Shown: positions 1-9,246 of the stretch, in pieces | How the letters are laid out: the number at the start of each line of letters is the position of its first letter | Numbering within the stretch: the first letter of the stretch is position 1 | NCBI GenBank assembly: GCA_039908285.1 | Contig: JAMOBE010000034.1 | Span: 1-34,218, forward strand | Direction: 5' to 3' | DNA: 34,218 nt | Source of the DNA: JAMOBE01 sp039908285 | Lineage (GTDB): Bacteria; Pseudomonadota; Alphaproteobacteria; Rhodospirillales; Rhodospirillaceae | Program-made: the position numbers and the translations under genes | Notes under the pieces: model-generated | Database searches by the model: none | What the model saw: the letters and a program-made list of their open reading frames with translations, nothing else | What the model was told of the DNA's origin: nothing

Positions 1-942
1 TCCCTGTGGCGCCACACCGTCGGCGTGTCGGACGAGGACATGGCCGAGCAGATTCGCCGGGACGGCATCGACATCCTGGTGGACCTGTCGGGCCATACCA
101 TCGGCAACCGCCTGGCGGTCTTCGTCCACAAGCCGGCTCCGGTACAGATCACGGCGTGGGGACACGCCGAAGGCACCGGGATACCCACCATCGATGCCTT
201 CCTTGCGGATTCGGTGGTCGTGCCGGAGTCCGAGCGGTCGTTCTTCGCCGAAACCGTCATCGACCTGCCGTGCTTTCTTCCCTACGCCCCCCCTGGATAC
301 GCTGCCGATGTGGCGGCGCTCCCCGCCCTGTCCGCCGGGGTGTTCACCTTCGGCTGCTTCAATCGCCTCGACAAGTTTTCGGAGGACGCGCTGGCCTTGT
401 GGGCGCGCGTGCTCGCGGCGGTGCCGGGATCGCAACTCCTGCTCAAGGATTCCCAGCTCGGTGGAGCCGAAAATCAACGGCGCGTCGCCGCGACATTCGC
501 CACCCACGGCATTTCCGGCGACCGACTGGCATTCCTCGGAGCCTCACCCCATCCCGAACACCTGGCCACGTTCGCTCGGGTGGATGTCGCTCTCGATCCC
601 TTTCCTCAGAACGGCGGCACATCCACCTTTGAGGCACTGTGGCACGGCGTGCCGGTCGTGACGCTACGGGGACGCACTCCCGCCGGCCGGGCCGGCGACG
701 CCATCAACTCGGCACTCGGCCTGAACGAGTTTGCCGCCAGGACGCAGGACGAGTACGTCGCCATCGCCGCTCGCGCCGCGGCGGACCTGCCGCGTCTTGC
801 CGCCCTGCGAGCCGGTCTGCGACACAGGATGACGTCATCGCCACTGGGAAATTCAGCCGCCTATACCCGGGCGGTCGAGGTGATCTACCGCGACCTGTGG
901 CGGGGGTGGTGCGATGGCCCCCGTCGTCGATCCACGAAGTGA
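1..942 (+). CDS. GT41 O-GlcNAc transferase-like protein, C-terminal part (5' truncated by window edge)
   Basis: The frame is open from base 1, so the start lies outside the window; 313 residues are visible. The sequence matches the catalytic part of the SPINDLY/OGT-like glycosyltransferases (GT41), which transfer a sugar from a nucleotide-sugar to Ser/Thr of proteins. Seen are an IDILVDLSGHT block near the start, the NRLAVFVHKPAPVQ stretch, a FGCFNRLDKFS segment where the second Rossmann half begins, and a DPFPQNGGTSTFEALWHGVP block that forms the donor-binding site in this family. Bacterial homologues usually carry N-terminal TPR repeats, which would be upstream of the window. The GTG at 25 is an internal codon, not the start, because family-like sequence precedes it. 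Substrate unknown; flagellin or other surface proteins are common targets (inference). Confidence 0.85.
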   Translation, partial: SLWRHTVGVSDEDMAEQIRRDGIDILVDLSGHTIGNRLAVFVHKPAPVQITAWGHAEGTGIPTIDAFLADSVVVPESERSFFAETVIDLPCFLPYAPPGYAADVAALPALSAGVFTFGCFNRLDKFSEDALALWARVLAAVPGSQLLLKDSQLGGAENQRRVAATFATHGISGDRLAFLGASPHPEHLATFARVDVALDPFPQNGGTSTFEALWHGVPVVTLRGRTPAGRAGDAINSALGLNEFAARTQDEYVAIAARAAADLPRLAALRAGLRHRMTSSPLGNSAAYTRAVEVIYRDLWRGWCDGPRRRSTK

Positions 943-973
943 TATCAGCGAGCCTGATGGTTGGTACATGCCC

Positions 974-1279
974 TCATCGTTCATGTGCATTGGGAGCAAC
1001 AAATCACTGTGCCAGCCTCAAGGAAAAACAGATAACACGGATGAACACGGATAAAAATAGATGAACACAGATGCTGATTGCCAGGATGATAAGCCGTCTT
1101 AATCACTAACAAAGTATAAATAATATATATGCTTATGAATGCATGACGCGTCTCTCATGAGTTAATGTCTAGCTCTGCTGCATCCGTGTTCATCCGTTCT
1201 TATCCGTGTTTATCCGTGTTATCTGTTTTTCCTTTAGGCTGGTACGGAGATTGGTTGCTCCCGATGCATCACGAACGTG
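974..1279. repeat. Large imperfect inverted repeat with ATCCGTGTT-type internal repeats
   Basis: Two arms of about 100 bp (roughly 974-1073 and 1180-1279) are reverse complements with scattered mismatches, separated by an AT-rich loop of about 105 bp. Each arm contains GGGAGCAAC, then CCAGCCT(C/A)AAGGAAAAACAGATAACACGGAT, then short tandem copies of a roughly 12-bp unit around AACACGGAT(G/A). The interval has no credible coding frame and is much lower in GC than its surroundings. It could be a non-autonomous mobile element, a dispersed structural repeat or an RNA-forming element; no transposase is present. Together with the groEL terminator it accounts for the gene-free stretch 943-1413. Confidence 0.8.
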
Positions 1280-1342
1280 AGATCGCGGGTCAGTCATTAC
1301 GCTCGCCAGTACGACATCCTGGCAAGCCGCACGCTCCGTGAC

Positions 1343-1376
1343 GAAAAGAGGGCCGCGTCCCTGGACGCGGCCCTCT
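1343..1376 (-). terminator. Rho-independent terminator of groES-groEL
   Basis: A 14-bp perfect stem (1347-1360 paired with 1363-1376) with a 2-nt apex precedes TTTT when read on the minus strand, 38 bp past the groEL stop. It is well placed to end the groESL transcript. Confidence 0.85.
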
Positions 1377-1413
1377 GTCTTTCCGGGAACCTGGGCTTCT
1401 CCTGAGAACGTCC

Positions 1414-3066
<1,653 letters not shown>

Positions 3067-3087
3067 CGTCGTCGTCCTCTCTCTCTA

Positions 3088-3378
3088 TCAGCCCTGGATC
3101 ACGCCCATGATGTCGGATTCCTTCATGATCAGCAGCTCATCGCCGCCGATCTTGACCTCGGTCCCCGACCACTTGCCGAACAGCACCCTGTCACCCACCT
3201 TGACGTCGAGAGCGACGATCTTGCCGTCTTCGCCGCGGGCTCCCGGTCCCACCGCCATAATCTCGCCCTCCTGGGGCTTTTCCTTCGCGGTGTCGGGGAT
3301 GATGATACCACCCGCGGTCTTCTGGTCCTGCTCAAGACGTTTCACGACGACGCGATCATGCAGCGGACGGAACTTCAT
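3088..3378 (-). CDS. groES: Co-chaperonin GroES (10 kDa)
   Basis: This is the heptameric lid of the GroEL chaperonin. The protein has 96 residues, starts MKFRPLHDRVVVKR and contains the mobile loop around KTAGGIIIPDTA and the roof-loop segment GPGARGEDGK. The ATG at 3378 is chosen because GGGAGG lies 8 nt upstream and the product then has family length. The frame stays open for 33 more codons upstream, but that part covers the CIRCE element and would not be translated. It is the first gene of groES-groEL. Confidence 0.99.
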   Translation of the reverse strand: MKFRPLHDRVVVKRLEQDQKTAGGIIIPDTAKEKPQEGEIMAVGPGARGEDGKIVALDVKVGDRVLFGKWSGTEVKIGGDELLIMKESDIMGVIQG

Positions 3379-3446
3379 CCTATTTGCCTCCCATTGTTCA
3401 TCAACCGGCCAGCGGGAATGCGCCAACCGACACCAGTGCGGTGGTG

Positions 3447-3473
3447 TTAGCACTCCTGGCCAACGAGTGCCAG
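3447..3473 (-). promoter_or_regulatory. CIRCE operator (HrcA-binding inverted repeat)
   Basis: On the plus strand it reads TTAGCACTC, 9 nt, GAGTGCCAG. The first half matches the CIRCE consensus and the second differs at two positions from GAGTGCTAA. It overlaps the expected transcription start of groES, as is usual for HrcA-repressed heat-shock operons. The hrcA gene is not in the window. Confidence 0.9.
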
Positions 3474-3474
3474 G

Positions 3475-3503
3475 CATTTATTGTGCGCTGCGATCCCTGT
3501 CAA
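3475..3503 (-). promoter_or_regulatory. Promoter of groES-groEL
   Basis: Read on the minus strand, TTGACA (3498-3503) is separated by 17 nt from TAAATG (3475-3480). The -35 box is perfect and the -10 is poor. The CIRCE element begins 1 bp downstream, so repressor binding would block initiation. Use of the heat-shock sigma factor RpoH is also possible; the sequence does not decide this. Confidence 0.6.
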
Positions 3504-3549
3504 GGCCGACGGGGGAGAAAAATGATCCCGGGGGGAAAAGAGTGAGGGC

Positions 3550-4239
3550 TCAGACTTCGTCGTCGAGCGCCTTTTCCTCGTCGTCGTCGAGGGCCTTGCC
3601 ATGGCGGAAGCGGCGGTAGATCCAGACTCCCAGCACCCCTGAGGCCAGGAACAGGGCGACGCTGACCGAGATGCGGAACACCGGGTCGATCTGGATGCCG
3701 CTGCCCAGCAGGCCGAACACCGCGGTCTGGGGCAGGTAGCCGATGGCCGAGCCGAGAAAGAACCCTCCCGCCCGCACGCTGGACACCCCGGCCACCAGGT
3801 TGGTGGTCAGGTTGTGGCCAAGGGGCAGCAGGCGGATGAGCAGGGCCATGGACACCGGGTTATCGTGCAGGAAGTCGTCGATGCGCCGGATGCGGCCGGG
3901 AAAGCGGGCCAGCAGGACGTCCCGCCCGAGAAGGCGCGAGTAATTGAAGGCGATCACACACCCCGCCACCGACGCCCCAAGCGCCAGCACCGTCCCGAGG
4001 ACGAAGCCGAAGGCATAGCCGGCGAGAAAGGAAATGACCTGACGGGGCACGCCGATGGCGGTGGCCACGGCACCCACCGCCAGGAACAGGGCTTCCCCGG
4101 TCACCCCCTGGCCGCGGATGTGGGTGTCCACCCAGGCGGCATCCACCATGTGGTCGAGGCCGACTTCCTTGGCCAGGAATCCCCCCGCCGCCAGGGTCGT
4201 GATCAGGACGAGCCCCCGCCCCAGGAGTCGCAGCCTCAT
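3550..4239 (-). CDS. TVP38/TMEM64-family (DedA-like, VTT domain) membrane protein
   Basis: A 229-residue inner-membrane protein with several hydrophobic segments. It contains the VTT-type core: a GVPRQVISFLAGYAFG segment, a stretch ending in FNYSRLLGRD, and RLLPLGHNLTTNLVAG followed by GSAIGYLPQTAVFG. Members of this superfamily are implicated in lipid transport or scrambling and membrane homeostasis; the substrate of this one is unknown. The C-terminus is an acidic cytoplasmic tail (ALDDDEEKALDDEV). The ATG is 4 nt past the stop of the upstream glycosyltransferase, so the two are almost certainly co-transcribed, which suggests a shared role in handling a lipid-linked sugar (inference). Confidence 0.85.
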   Translation of the reverse strand: MRLRLLGRGLVLITTLAAGGFLAKEVGLDHMVDAAWVDTHIRGQGVTGEALFLAVGAVATAIGVPRQVISFLAGYAFGFVLGTVLALGASVAGCVIAFNYSRLLGRDVLLARFPGRIRRIDDFLHDNPVSMALLIRLLPLGHNLTTNLVAGVSSVRAGGFFLGSAIGYLPQTAVFGLLGSGIQIDPVFRISVSVALFLASGVLGVWIYRRFRHGKALDDDEEKALDDEV

Positions 4240-4243
4240 GCCC

Positions 4244-5014
4244 TCAGCCTTCGGACTCGTCGATGATGGGGCGGCGGGCGCGATGCTGGAGCCACATCAC
4301 GCCGGCCAGGTCGACCAGCCCCACCCACAGCCGGTCCCAGGTCCCGTACTTGGAGGTGCCGCGCTCGCGGGGCCGGTGGTGGACCGGTACCGACACCACC
4401 CGCCCGCCGGCCCGGATCATCAGCGCCGGCAGAAAGCGGTGCATGTGGTCGAAGCGGGGCATGTCGAGGAAGGTCTCCCGCGCGAACAGCTTGAGGCCGC
4501 AGCCGGTGTCCGGGGTGTCGTCACCCAGCAGCCGGCGGCGCACCCCGTTGGCGATGCGCGAGGAGATACGCTTGACCCAGGTGTCGCGGCGCTCGCGGCG
4601 ATGGCCGGCGATCAGGGTGAGGGCGGCATTGGGGCCGGTGGCCCGCGATGCCTCCAGCATGGCCGGAATGTCGGCCGGGTCGTTCTGCCCGTCGCCGTCG
4701 ATGGTGGCGATCCAGGGCGCGCGGGCGGCCTTGACGCCGGTGATGACGGCCTGGCTCTGGCCGCAGCTCGTGCGGTGGCGCACCACCCGCAGCCGGGGAA
4801 ACCGCTGCCGCGCCTCCCGTAGTCGGGCCGGCGTCCCGTCGTCGGAGCCGTCGTCCACATAGACCACCTCGAAGTCCACGTGCCCGTCATCGAGGGCGGC
4901 GTGAATCTCCTCGATCAGCAGCAGGATGTTGTCCTGCTCGTTGCGCACCGGCACGACGACGGCGAGGTCGGGAAGGCCGGGGAGGGATGCGGGCGTGCTC
5001 GAATGGTCGACCAT
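4244..5014 (-). CDS. Family 2 glycosyltransferase (polyprenyl/dolichol-phosphate sugar transferase-like)
   Basis: A 256-residue GT-A-fold enzyme. Visible motifs are VVVPVRNEQDN at the start of the nucleotide-binding fold, VDDGSDDGT (about residues 53-61), TIDGDGQNDPADI with the metal-binding DxD (about 105-116), and HRPRERGTSKYG near the C-terminus, typical of DPM1/GtrB-like enzymes that load a sugar onto a lipid phosphate carrier. No membrane anchor is seen. It begins 9 bp after the ptsN stop and is followed 4 nt later by the TVP38-like gene, so hpf-ptsN-GT2-TVP38 may form one transcript. Sugar and acceptor cannot be read from the sequence. Confidence 0.88.
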   Translation of the reverse strand: MVDHSSTPASLPGLPDLAVVVPVRNEQDNILLLIEEIHAALDDGHVDFEVVYVDDGSDDGTPARLREARQRFPRLRVVRHRTSCGQSQAVITGVKAARAPWIATIDGDGQNDPADIPAMLEASRATGPNAALTLIAGHRRERRDTWVKRISSRIANGVRRRLLGDDTPDTGCGLKLFARETFLDMPRFDHMHRFLPALMIRAGGRVVSVPVHHRPRERGTSKYGTWDRLWVGLVDLAGVMWLQHRARRPIIDESEG

Positions 5015-5023
5015 GACGCCCGA

Positions 5024-5488
5024 CTACGCCGCCCGGCTCGCGGGAGACTCGGTCAGAAGGGCGAACAGCGCCTCGGCGCTGTCGGTGCCGCGCAATTTCT
5101 CGCACACCGCCTTGTCGCGCAACAGACGCGCCACCCGGGCCAGCGCCTTCAGGTGATCGGCCCCGGCGGACTCGGGCGCCAGCAGCAGAAAGATCAGATC
5201 GACCGGCCGATCGTCGATGGACTCGAAGTTGATGGGGCGGCCGAGCCGGGCGAAGACGCCATACAGGCGGTCGAGGGTCGGCAGCTTGCCGTGGGGAATG
5301 GCGATGCCGTTGCCGACGCCGGTGGTGCCGAGCCGTTCACGCTCCACCAGGACATCGAAGATGGCGCGTTCGTTCAGCCCGGTGACGTCGGCGGCGCGGC
5401 GCGCCAGCTCCTGCAGCGCCTGCTTCTTGCTGGTGGCGCGCAGGTTGGGCATGATGCTTTCCGGAGTGATCAAGTCGCAGATCTCCAT
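5024..5488 (-). CDS. ptsN: PTS nitrogen-regulatory enzyme IIA (EIIA-Ntr)
   Basis: A 154-residue cytoplasmic regulator of the nitrogen PTS, phosphorylated by NPr on a conserved histidine. That residue is His66 in GIAIPHGKLP, in the GVGNG-x-AIPH context diagnostic of EIIA-Ntr. The start at MEICDLITPESIMPNL gives family length, and AAGGGAG lies about 10 nt upstream; a longer open frame upstream overlaps hpf and is rejected. It follows hpf by 23 bp, the arrangement conserved next to rpoN in Proteobacteria, linking it to nitrogen/carbon/potassium signalling. Confidence 0.95.
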   Translation of the reverse strand: MEICDLITPESIMPNLRATSKKQALQELARRAADVTGLNERAIFDVLVERERLGTTGVGNGIAIPHGKLPTLDRLYGVFARLGRPINFESIDDRPVDLIFLLLAPESAGADHLKALARVARLLRDKAVCEKLRGTDSAEALFALLTESPASRAA

Positions 5489-5511
5489 CGACTCTGGTCT
5501 CCCTTGGGCGG

Positions 5512-6099
5512 TCAGGCGCCTTTGCCCGGCCCGCCCTGCGGGTCGATCCATCCGATATTGCCGTCGGGGCGGCGGTAAACCATGTTGAGCCCACCATGAG
5601 CGCTGTTGCGGAACATCATGGCCGGCGCGTTCGCGAGGTCAAGCCGCATCACCGCGCCGCTGACGGTGCAGACCGGTACGTCGGCGGCCATCTCGGCGAT
5701 GATCACCGGCTGGTGGTGCTCATCGACGGGGCTCTCGTCGGCCTCGTCGGCGGCGATGATGAACTGCTGCGCCTCGACGATCTCGCCCTCGCCACCCTCG
5801 CCCCTGGCCCGCTGGGTGAGGCGGCTCTTGTAGCGGCCGAGCTGGCGCTCCACCCGCCCGGCGGCGGCGTCGAAGGCGACATAGGCGTCGTCACCCACGG
5901 CCCCACCCTGCACCAGCACACCCCGCGACGGATGGGCGGTGATGTCGGCGCGGAAGGCATGCCCCTCGCGGGAGAACACGACCGTGGCGTCGATGGGCTG
6001 GTCGAAGAAACGGCCGACCAGGCTCTCCATGGCCCGCGTGACGTGGACGCGCAAGGCGTCGCCGACATCGAGCTGCCTACCTTTTACGGAAATCTGCAT
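5512..6099 (-). CDS. hpf: Ribosome hibernation promoting factor, long form
   Basis: 195 residues beginning MQISVKGRQLDVGDALRVHV. The N-terminal S30AE/YfiA domain (about 1-110) binds the decoding region of the 30S subunit. A charged linker (GEGGEGEIVEAQQ) leads to a C-terminal domain (about 140-195, with APAMMFRNSAHGGLNMVYRRPDGNIGW) that in long HPFs dimerises to give 100S ribosomes. The ATG at 6099 is chosen by homology; the 18 extra in-frame codons upstream are Arg-rich and unlike the family. A sigma70-like promoter lies 109 bp upstream. Confidence 0.95.
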   Translation of the reverse strand: MQISVKGRQLDVGDALRVHVTRAMESLVGRFFDQPIDATVVFSREGHAFRADITAHPSRGVLVQGGAVGDDAYVAFDAAAGRVERQLGRYKSRLTQRARGEGGEGEIVEAQQFIIAADEADESPVDEHHQPVIIAEMAADVPVCTVSGAVMRLDLANAPAMMFRNSAHGGLNMVYRRPDGNIGWIDPQGGPGKGA

Positions 6100-6207
6100 G
6101 TCAAGGATGTCCTGCCGCAGGTATCGACAGTTGCGCCGACGGCGACCAGCCACCGCTCAGCGTCGAGGGCGCCGTCTCGACGGCCCACCCCCTCCAGGAA
6201 GTACCGG

Positions 6208-6236
6208 ACCATAGGCCGACGCCAGCGATGAGTCAA
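6208..6236 (-). promoter_or_regulatory. Sigma70-like promoter for hpf-ptsN
   Basis: On the minus strand TTGACT (6231-6236), 17 nt, TATGGT (6208-6213): five of six and four of six consensus positions. It leaves a leader of roughly 100 nt before the hpf ATG and lets hpf-ptsN be expressed apart from rpoN. Confidence 0.6.
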
Positions 6237-6313
6237 GATTCGCGGAACGGGGTCGGTCTTGATCCGGATCGGACGGACATGGCTGACGATATGGCGGGAT
6301 GGCGGGATGGCGC

Positions 6314-6332
6314 GGGGGCTTCGTTCGCCCCC
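6314..6332. other. GC-rich hairpin between the antitoxin/Doc stub and hpf
   Basis: GGGGGC (6314-6319) pairs with GCCCCC (6327-6332) across a 7-nt loop. No U-run follows on either strand, so it is at best a weak terminator. Next to it lies a short triplication of GGCGGGAT (about 6294-6312). Nothing else is seen in 6237-6337. Confidence 0.4.
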
Positions 6333-6337
6333 TGTCC

Positions 6338-6406
6338 CTATCTGGCGATCAACTCCGCCTGAAGATCAATGATCGCTTCGATTGGCGGCAGAACAGATCC
6401 CTTCAC
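6338..6406 (-). pseudogene. Remnant of a Doc/Fic-like toxin gene (22 codons)
   Basis: A GTG overlaps the antitoxin stop as GTGA (6403-6406), the usual coupling between antitoxin and toxin. The frame encodes VKGSVLPPIEAIIDLQAELIAR and then stops at TAG. The pattern I-E-x-I-I-x-L-x-x-E-L-I-A-R resembles the first helix of death-on-curing (Doc) toxins, which usually continues into a GG and, about 60 residues on, the HxFx(D/N)GNKR motif. No such motif appears in any frame as far as hpf. The similarity is short, so this is a tentative call. Confidence 0.4.
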
Positions 6407-6627
6407 TTCGCCAGTGCCGCCATGGTGCGGCGATAGCGCCCGATGAAGGCATGGCCGACTTCCATCGCCTCGTCGTAGCCGTCCTCTGCCTTGCGGATTT
6501 CGATCACCCCATCGTGAACGCTTACGGCAACCGCATCACCGCGATTGAGCTCGGCTGCGGCAAGCACCTCACGAGGCAGCGTCAGACCCGTCGAATTGCC
6601 GATCCTGGTCAGCTTTGCAGCGCGCAT
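6403..6627 (-). CDS. AbrB/MazE-family antitoxin
   Basis: A 74-residue swapped-hairpin (SpoVT/AbrB) DNA-binding protein. It begins MRAAKLTRIGNSTGLTLPREVL, whose K-x-x-x-x-G-N-S-x-G-L-x-L-P core is the family signature, and continues ELNRGDAVAVSVHDGVIEI. The C-terminal tail (about 48-74) would bind a toxin. GGAGG lies 8 nt before the ATG, which decides the start over a longer frame. Such antitoxins repress their own promoter. Here no intact toxin follows, only a Doc-like stub. It sits between rpoN and hpf, which are often adjacent in Proteobacteria, so it was probably inserted there. Confidence 0.85.
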   Translation of the reverse strand: MRAAKLTRIGNSTGLTLPREVLAAAELNRGDAVAVSVHDGVIEIRKAEDGYDEAMEVGHAFIGRYRRTMAALAK

Positions 6628-6665
6628 GTCGCTCTCCTCCAATACGGCTGGATCCCAGCGCACCC

Positions 6666-6696
6666 ACAGTAGCAATGACGGACGTTCTTACGTCAA
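6666..6696 (-). promoter_or_regulatory. Putative promoter/operator of the antitoxin gene
   Basis: On the minus strand TTGACG (6691-6696) is followed after 19 nt by an extended -10-like TGCTACTGT (ending at 6666). A short palindrome GACGT-4 nt-ACGTC (6681-6694) overlaps the -35 side and could be the autoregulatory operator (inference). Confidence 0.4.
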
Positions 6697-6710
6697 GGGC
6701 GCAATAGCCC

Positions 6711-8222
6711 TCACCCTCCCGGGAATCGCATGGTCTTCTCGCGGCGGCGCTGGACCGAGGAGGGAATGCCGAGAGCCTCCCGGTACTTGGCGACGGTCCG
6801 GCGGGCGATCTTGACGCCCTCCCTCTTCAGGATGTCGACGATCATGTCGTCGGAAAAGACGTCATCCGGCGGCTCGGCGTCGATCATCGTCCTGATGCGA
6901 TGGCGCACCGCCTCCGCCGAGTGGGCGTCCGCCCCCGCCCCGCCGGACGAGGCGATGGCCTGAGTGAAGAAGTACTTGAGTTCGTAGATGCCCCGGGGCG
7001 AGGCGATGTACTTGTTCGAGGTGACGCGGCTGACGGTGCTCTCGTGCATCTCGATGGCCTGGGCGATGTCCCGCAGCACCAGCGGCCGCAGATGCTCGAC
7101 GCCATGGGCGAAGAAGGCGTCCTGCTGGCGGACGATCTCCGTCGCCACCTTGAGAATGGTGTTGGCGCGCTGGTGCAGGGATTTCACCAGCCAGCTTGCC
7201 GACTGGTAATTCTCGACGATATAGCTCTTCTCTTCCTTGTTGCGCGCCGCCCGGGAGACCTTGGCGTAATAGCGGGTGTCGATGAGCAGCCGCGGCAGGG
7301 TCTCTGAATTCAGTTCGATGATCCAGCCACCGCCGGCGGCGACGCGCATCAGCACATCGGGAATGACCGGGGTCGCGGTCGTGTCGTCGAACCGCAGCGC
7401 CGGCTTGGGGTCGAGGGCGCGGATCTCGGCCACCATCTCCGCCAGGTCCTCGGCGTCGACGCCGCAGACGGCCAGGAGTCCCTGAACATCCCGCTTCGCC
7501 AGCAGATCCAGATGGTTCAACAGGGCCTGCATCGCCGGATCCAGGCGGTTCCTCTCCCTCAGTTGCAGGGCCAGGCATTCCCTCAGCGTCCGGGCGAAGA
7601 TGCCGGGCGGATCGAAGGCCTGGAGACGCTCGAGCACCGCCTCGACCCGCGCCATGTCGCACTCGAGCACCCGGACCACCTCGCCCAGGTCACCCACCAG
7701 ATAGCCGGCGTCGTCCAGCATCTCCACCAGGTGCAAGGCGATCAGGCGATCCCCCGAATCGGCGATGTCGACATTGACCTGGGCGATCAGGTGATCGCGC
7801 AGCGATATCCCCTCGGACAGGGTGCGCTCGAGACTCGACTCCCCATCCTCGAAGTCGCTGCGGCCGCCCTTGCCGGTCCAGTTGGCGAGGGAGGCGTCGG
7901 CGCCGTCGGGGCTGTCCGACGGCCCGTCGCTGTGCCAGGCGTTGTCGTAGTCGACGTCGAGCGGCGCCTCGTCATGACCGGCGGCGAGGGAGTCGAGCAC
8001 CGGCTCGGCGGCATCGACACGCGCCGGCTCCGCCGGCTCCTCGGGCTGACGGTCGTCGCCGCCCTCGTCGCGCTCCAGCAGCGGATTGCGCTCCAGCTCC
8101 TGTTCGACGTAGGCGGTGAGTTCGAGGTTGGAAAGTTGCAGCAGCTTGATCGCCTGCTGCAACTGCGGCGTCATCACGAGCGATTGCGATTGTCGCAGAT
8201 CCAGCCGGGCCGACAGCGCCAT
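6711..8222 (-). CDS. rpoN: RNA polymerase sigma-54 factor
   Basis: 503 residues from MALSARLDLRQSQSLV. Region I is the Gln-rich activator-interacting segment (MTPQLQQAIKLLQLSNLEL), followed by an acidic region II (about 45-130), the core-binding domain, the helix-turn-helix near HESTVSRVTSNKYI and the RpoN box ARRTVAKYRE (about 473-482), which reads the -24 element. The ATG at 8222 has GAGGGGG upstream and starts 10 bp after the lptB stop; the 17 extra codons upstream overlap lptB. It directs transcription of nitrogen and other genes with AAA+ activators. The lptB-rpoN linkage is conserved in Proteobacteria. Confidence 0.98.
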   Translation of the reverse strand: MALSARLDLRQSQSLVMTPQLQQAIKLLQLSNLELTAYVEQELERNPLLERDEGGDDRQPEEPAEPARVDAAEPVLDSLAAGHDEAPLDVDYDNAWHSDGPSDSPDGADASLANWTGKGGRSDFEDGESSLERTLSEGISLRDHLIAQVNVDIADSGDRLIALHLVEMLDDAGYLVGDLGEVVRVLECDMARVEAVLERLQAFDPPGIFARTLRECLALQLRERNRLDPAMQALLNHLDLLAKRDVQGLLAVCGVDAEDLAEMVAEIRALDPKPALRFDDTTATPVIPDVLMRVAAGGGWIIELNSETLPRLLIDTRYYAKVSRAARNKEEKSYIVENYQSASWLVKSLHQRANTILKVATEIVRQQDAFFAHGVEHLRPLVLRDIAQAIEMHESTVSRVTSNKYIASPRGIYELKYFFTQAIASSGGAGADAHSAEAVRHRIRTMIDAEPPDDVFSDDMIVDILKREGVKIARRTVAKYREALGIPSSVQRRREKTMRFPGG

Positions 8223-8232
8223 GGGGTCCCCC

Positions 8233-9036
8233 TCAGAGACTGAAGCGGTCGCCGAGGTAGACGCGGCGGACATCCTCGTTGCCGACGATCTCCTGCGGCG
8301 TCCCCTCCATCAGCACGGTGCCGTCGTGCAGGATATAGGCGCGGTCGATGATCTCCAGGGTCTCGCGGACATTGTGGTCGGTGATCAGCACGCCGATGCC
8401 CCGGTCCTTGAGGTGGGCCACCAGGTCGCGGATCTCGCCGACGGCAATGGGGTCGATGCCGGCCAGCGGCTCGTCCAGCAGGATGAAGCCCGGGTGCGAG
8501 GCGAGCGCCCGCGCGATTTCCACCCGCCGCCGCTCGCCACCCGACAGGGACAGGGCGGGCGCCTGACGCAGGTGGGTGATGGAGAACTCCGCCAGGAGCG
8601 AGTCCAGCAGGGCATCGCGGCGGTCACGGCTCGGCTCCACCATCTCGAGAACGGCCATGATGTTCTTCTCCACCGAAAGGCCCCGGAAGATGGAGGCCTC
8701 CTGCGGCAGATAGCCGATGCCGAGACGGGCGCGGCGGTACATGGGCAGGTCGGTGATGACGTGGCCGTCGAGGGAGACGGACCCGGTGTCAGGCCGGATC
8801 AGGCCGGTGATGCAGTAAAAGCAGGTGGTCTTGCCGGCCCCGTTGGGTCCGAGCAGGCCGACCGCCTCGCCCCGCCGCACCCGGATGCTGACCTGGCGCA
8901 GCACCGGACGGCGGTTGAAGCGCTTGCCGATATTCTCGGTGGCGAGACCGGCATTGTCGGCCACCAGACGCGGCCCGCCGGCCGCTTCGTCGCGTGCCGG
9001 CTGGTCGTACCCGATGTCGTGCGCCTTCGCCACCAT
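8233..9036 (-). CDS. lptB: LPS export ABC transporter ATPase LptB
   Basis: A 267-residue cytoplasmic ATPase that powers LptFG extraction of lipopolysaccharide from the inner membrane. Seen are Walker A GPNGAGKTT (63-71), Q-loop YLPQEASIFRGLSV, signature LSGGE (164-168), Walker B FILLDEP (184-190) and H-loop His221 in ITDHN. Compared with the roughly 240-residue E. coli protein it has about 25 extra N-terminal residues; a later start is possible, and no strong ribosome site marks the ATG at 9036. It is separated from lptA by 210 bp filled with palindromic repeats, and followed closely by rpoN. Confidence 0.97.
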   Translation of the reverse strand: MVAKAHDIGYDQPARDEAAGGPRLVADNAGLATENIGKRFNRRPVLRQVSIRVRRGEAVGLLGPNGAGKTTCFYCITGLIRPDTGSVSLDGHVITDLPMYRRARLGIGYLPQEASIFRGLSVEKNIMAVLEMVEPSRDRRDALLDSLLAEFSITHLRQAPALSLSGGERRRVEIARALASHPGFILLDEPLAGIDPIAVGEIRDLVAHLKDRGIGVLITDHNVRETLEIIDRAYILHDGTVLMEGTPQEIVGNEDVRRVYLGDRFSL

Positions 9037-9060
9037 CCCCCCGTCCCTGCCGATCCGGTC

Positions 9061-9240
9061 AGAGTCTGAAAATGAACTCGGAATCTTCGCCCCCTCTCCC
9101 CCTCGAGGGGGAGAGGGCCGGGGTGAGGGGGTGGGGCAACCGGCACGTTACCGGGAATTTCAGCACCCCCCTCACCCAACCCTCTCCCCCCGAAGGGGAG
9201 GGAGAGGGCTTTTGACGGTCGTGGCGGTGATTCATCTCCA
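9061..9240. repeat. GC-rich palindromic repeat element between lptA and lptB
   Basis: It begins GAGTCTGAAAATG and contains a 26-bp perfect palindrome (9092-9117; CCCTCTCCCC core). A GGGTGAGGGGG stretch at 9121-9131 pairs with its complement at about 9167-9177, and a second CCCTCTCC/GGAGAGGG hairpin lies at about 9180-9208, followed by CTTTTG. The start resembles the element after 33679 and the end resembles 15556-15640, so it belongs to a dispersed family. In this position it may act as an mRNA-stabilising or attenuating structure inside the lpt operon (inference). Confidence 0.8.
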
Positions 9241-9246
9241 CCTTAC

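Noticed and set aside
3379..3477. N-terminal extension of GroES by 33 codons
   Set aside because: It would be encoded by the CIRCE operator and leader; GGGAGG correctly precedes the standard ATG at 3378.
6314..6332. Intrinsic terminator upstream of hpf
   Set aside because: The stem is good but neither strand shows a U-run, so it is listed only as a hairpin.
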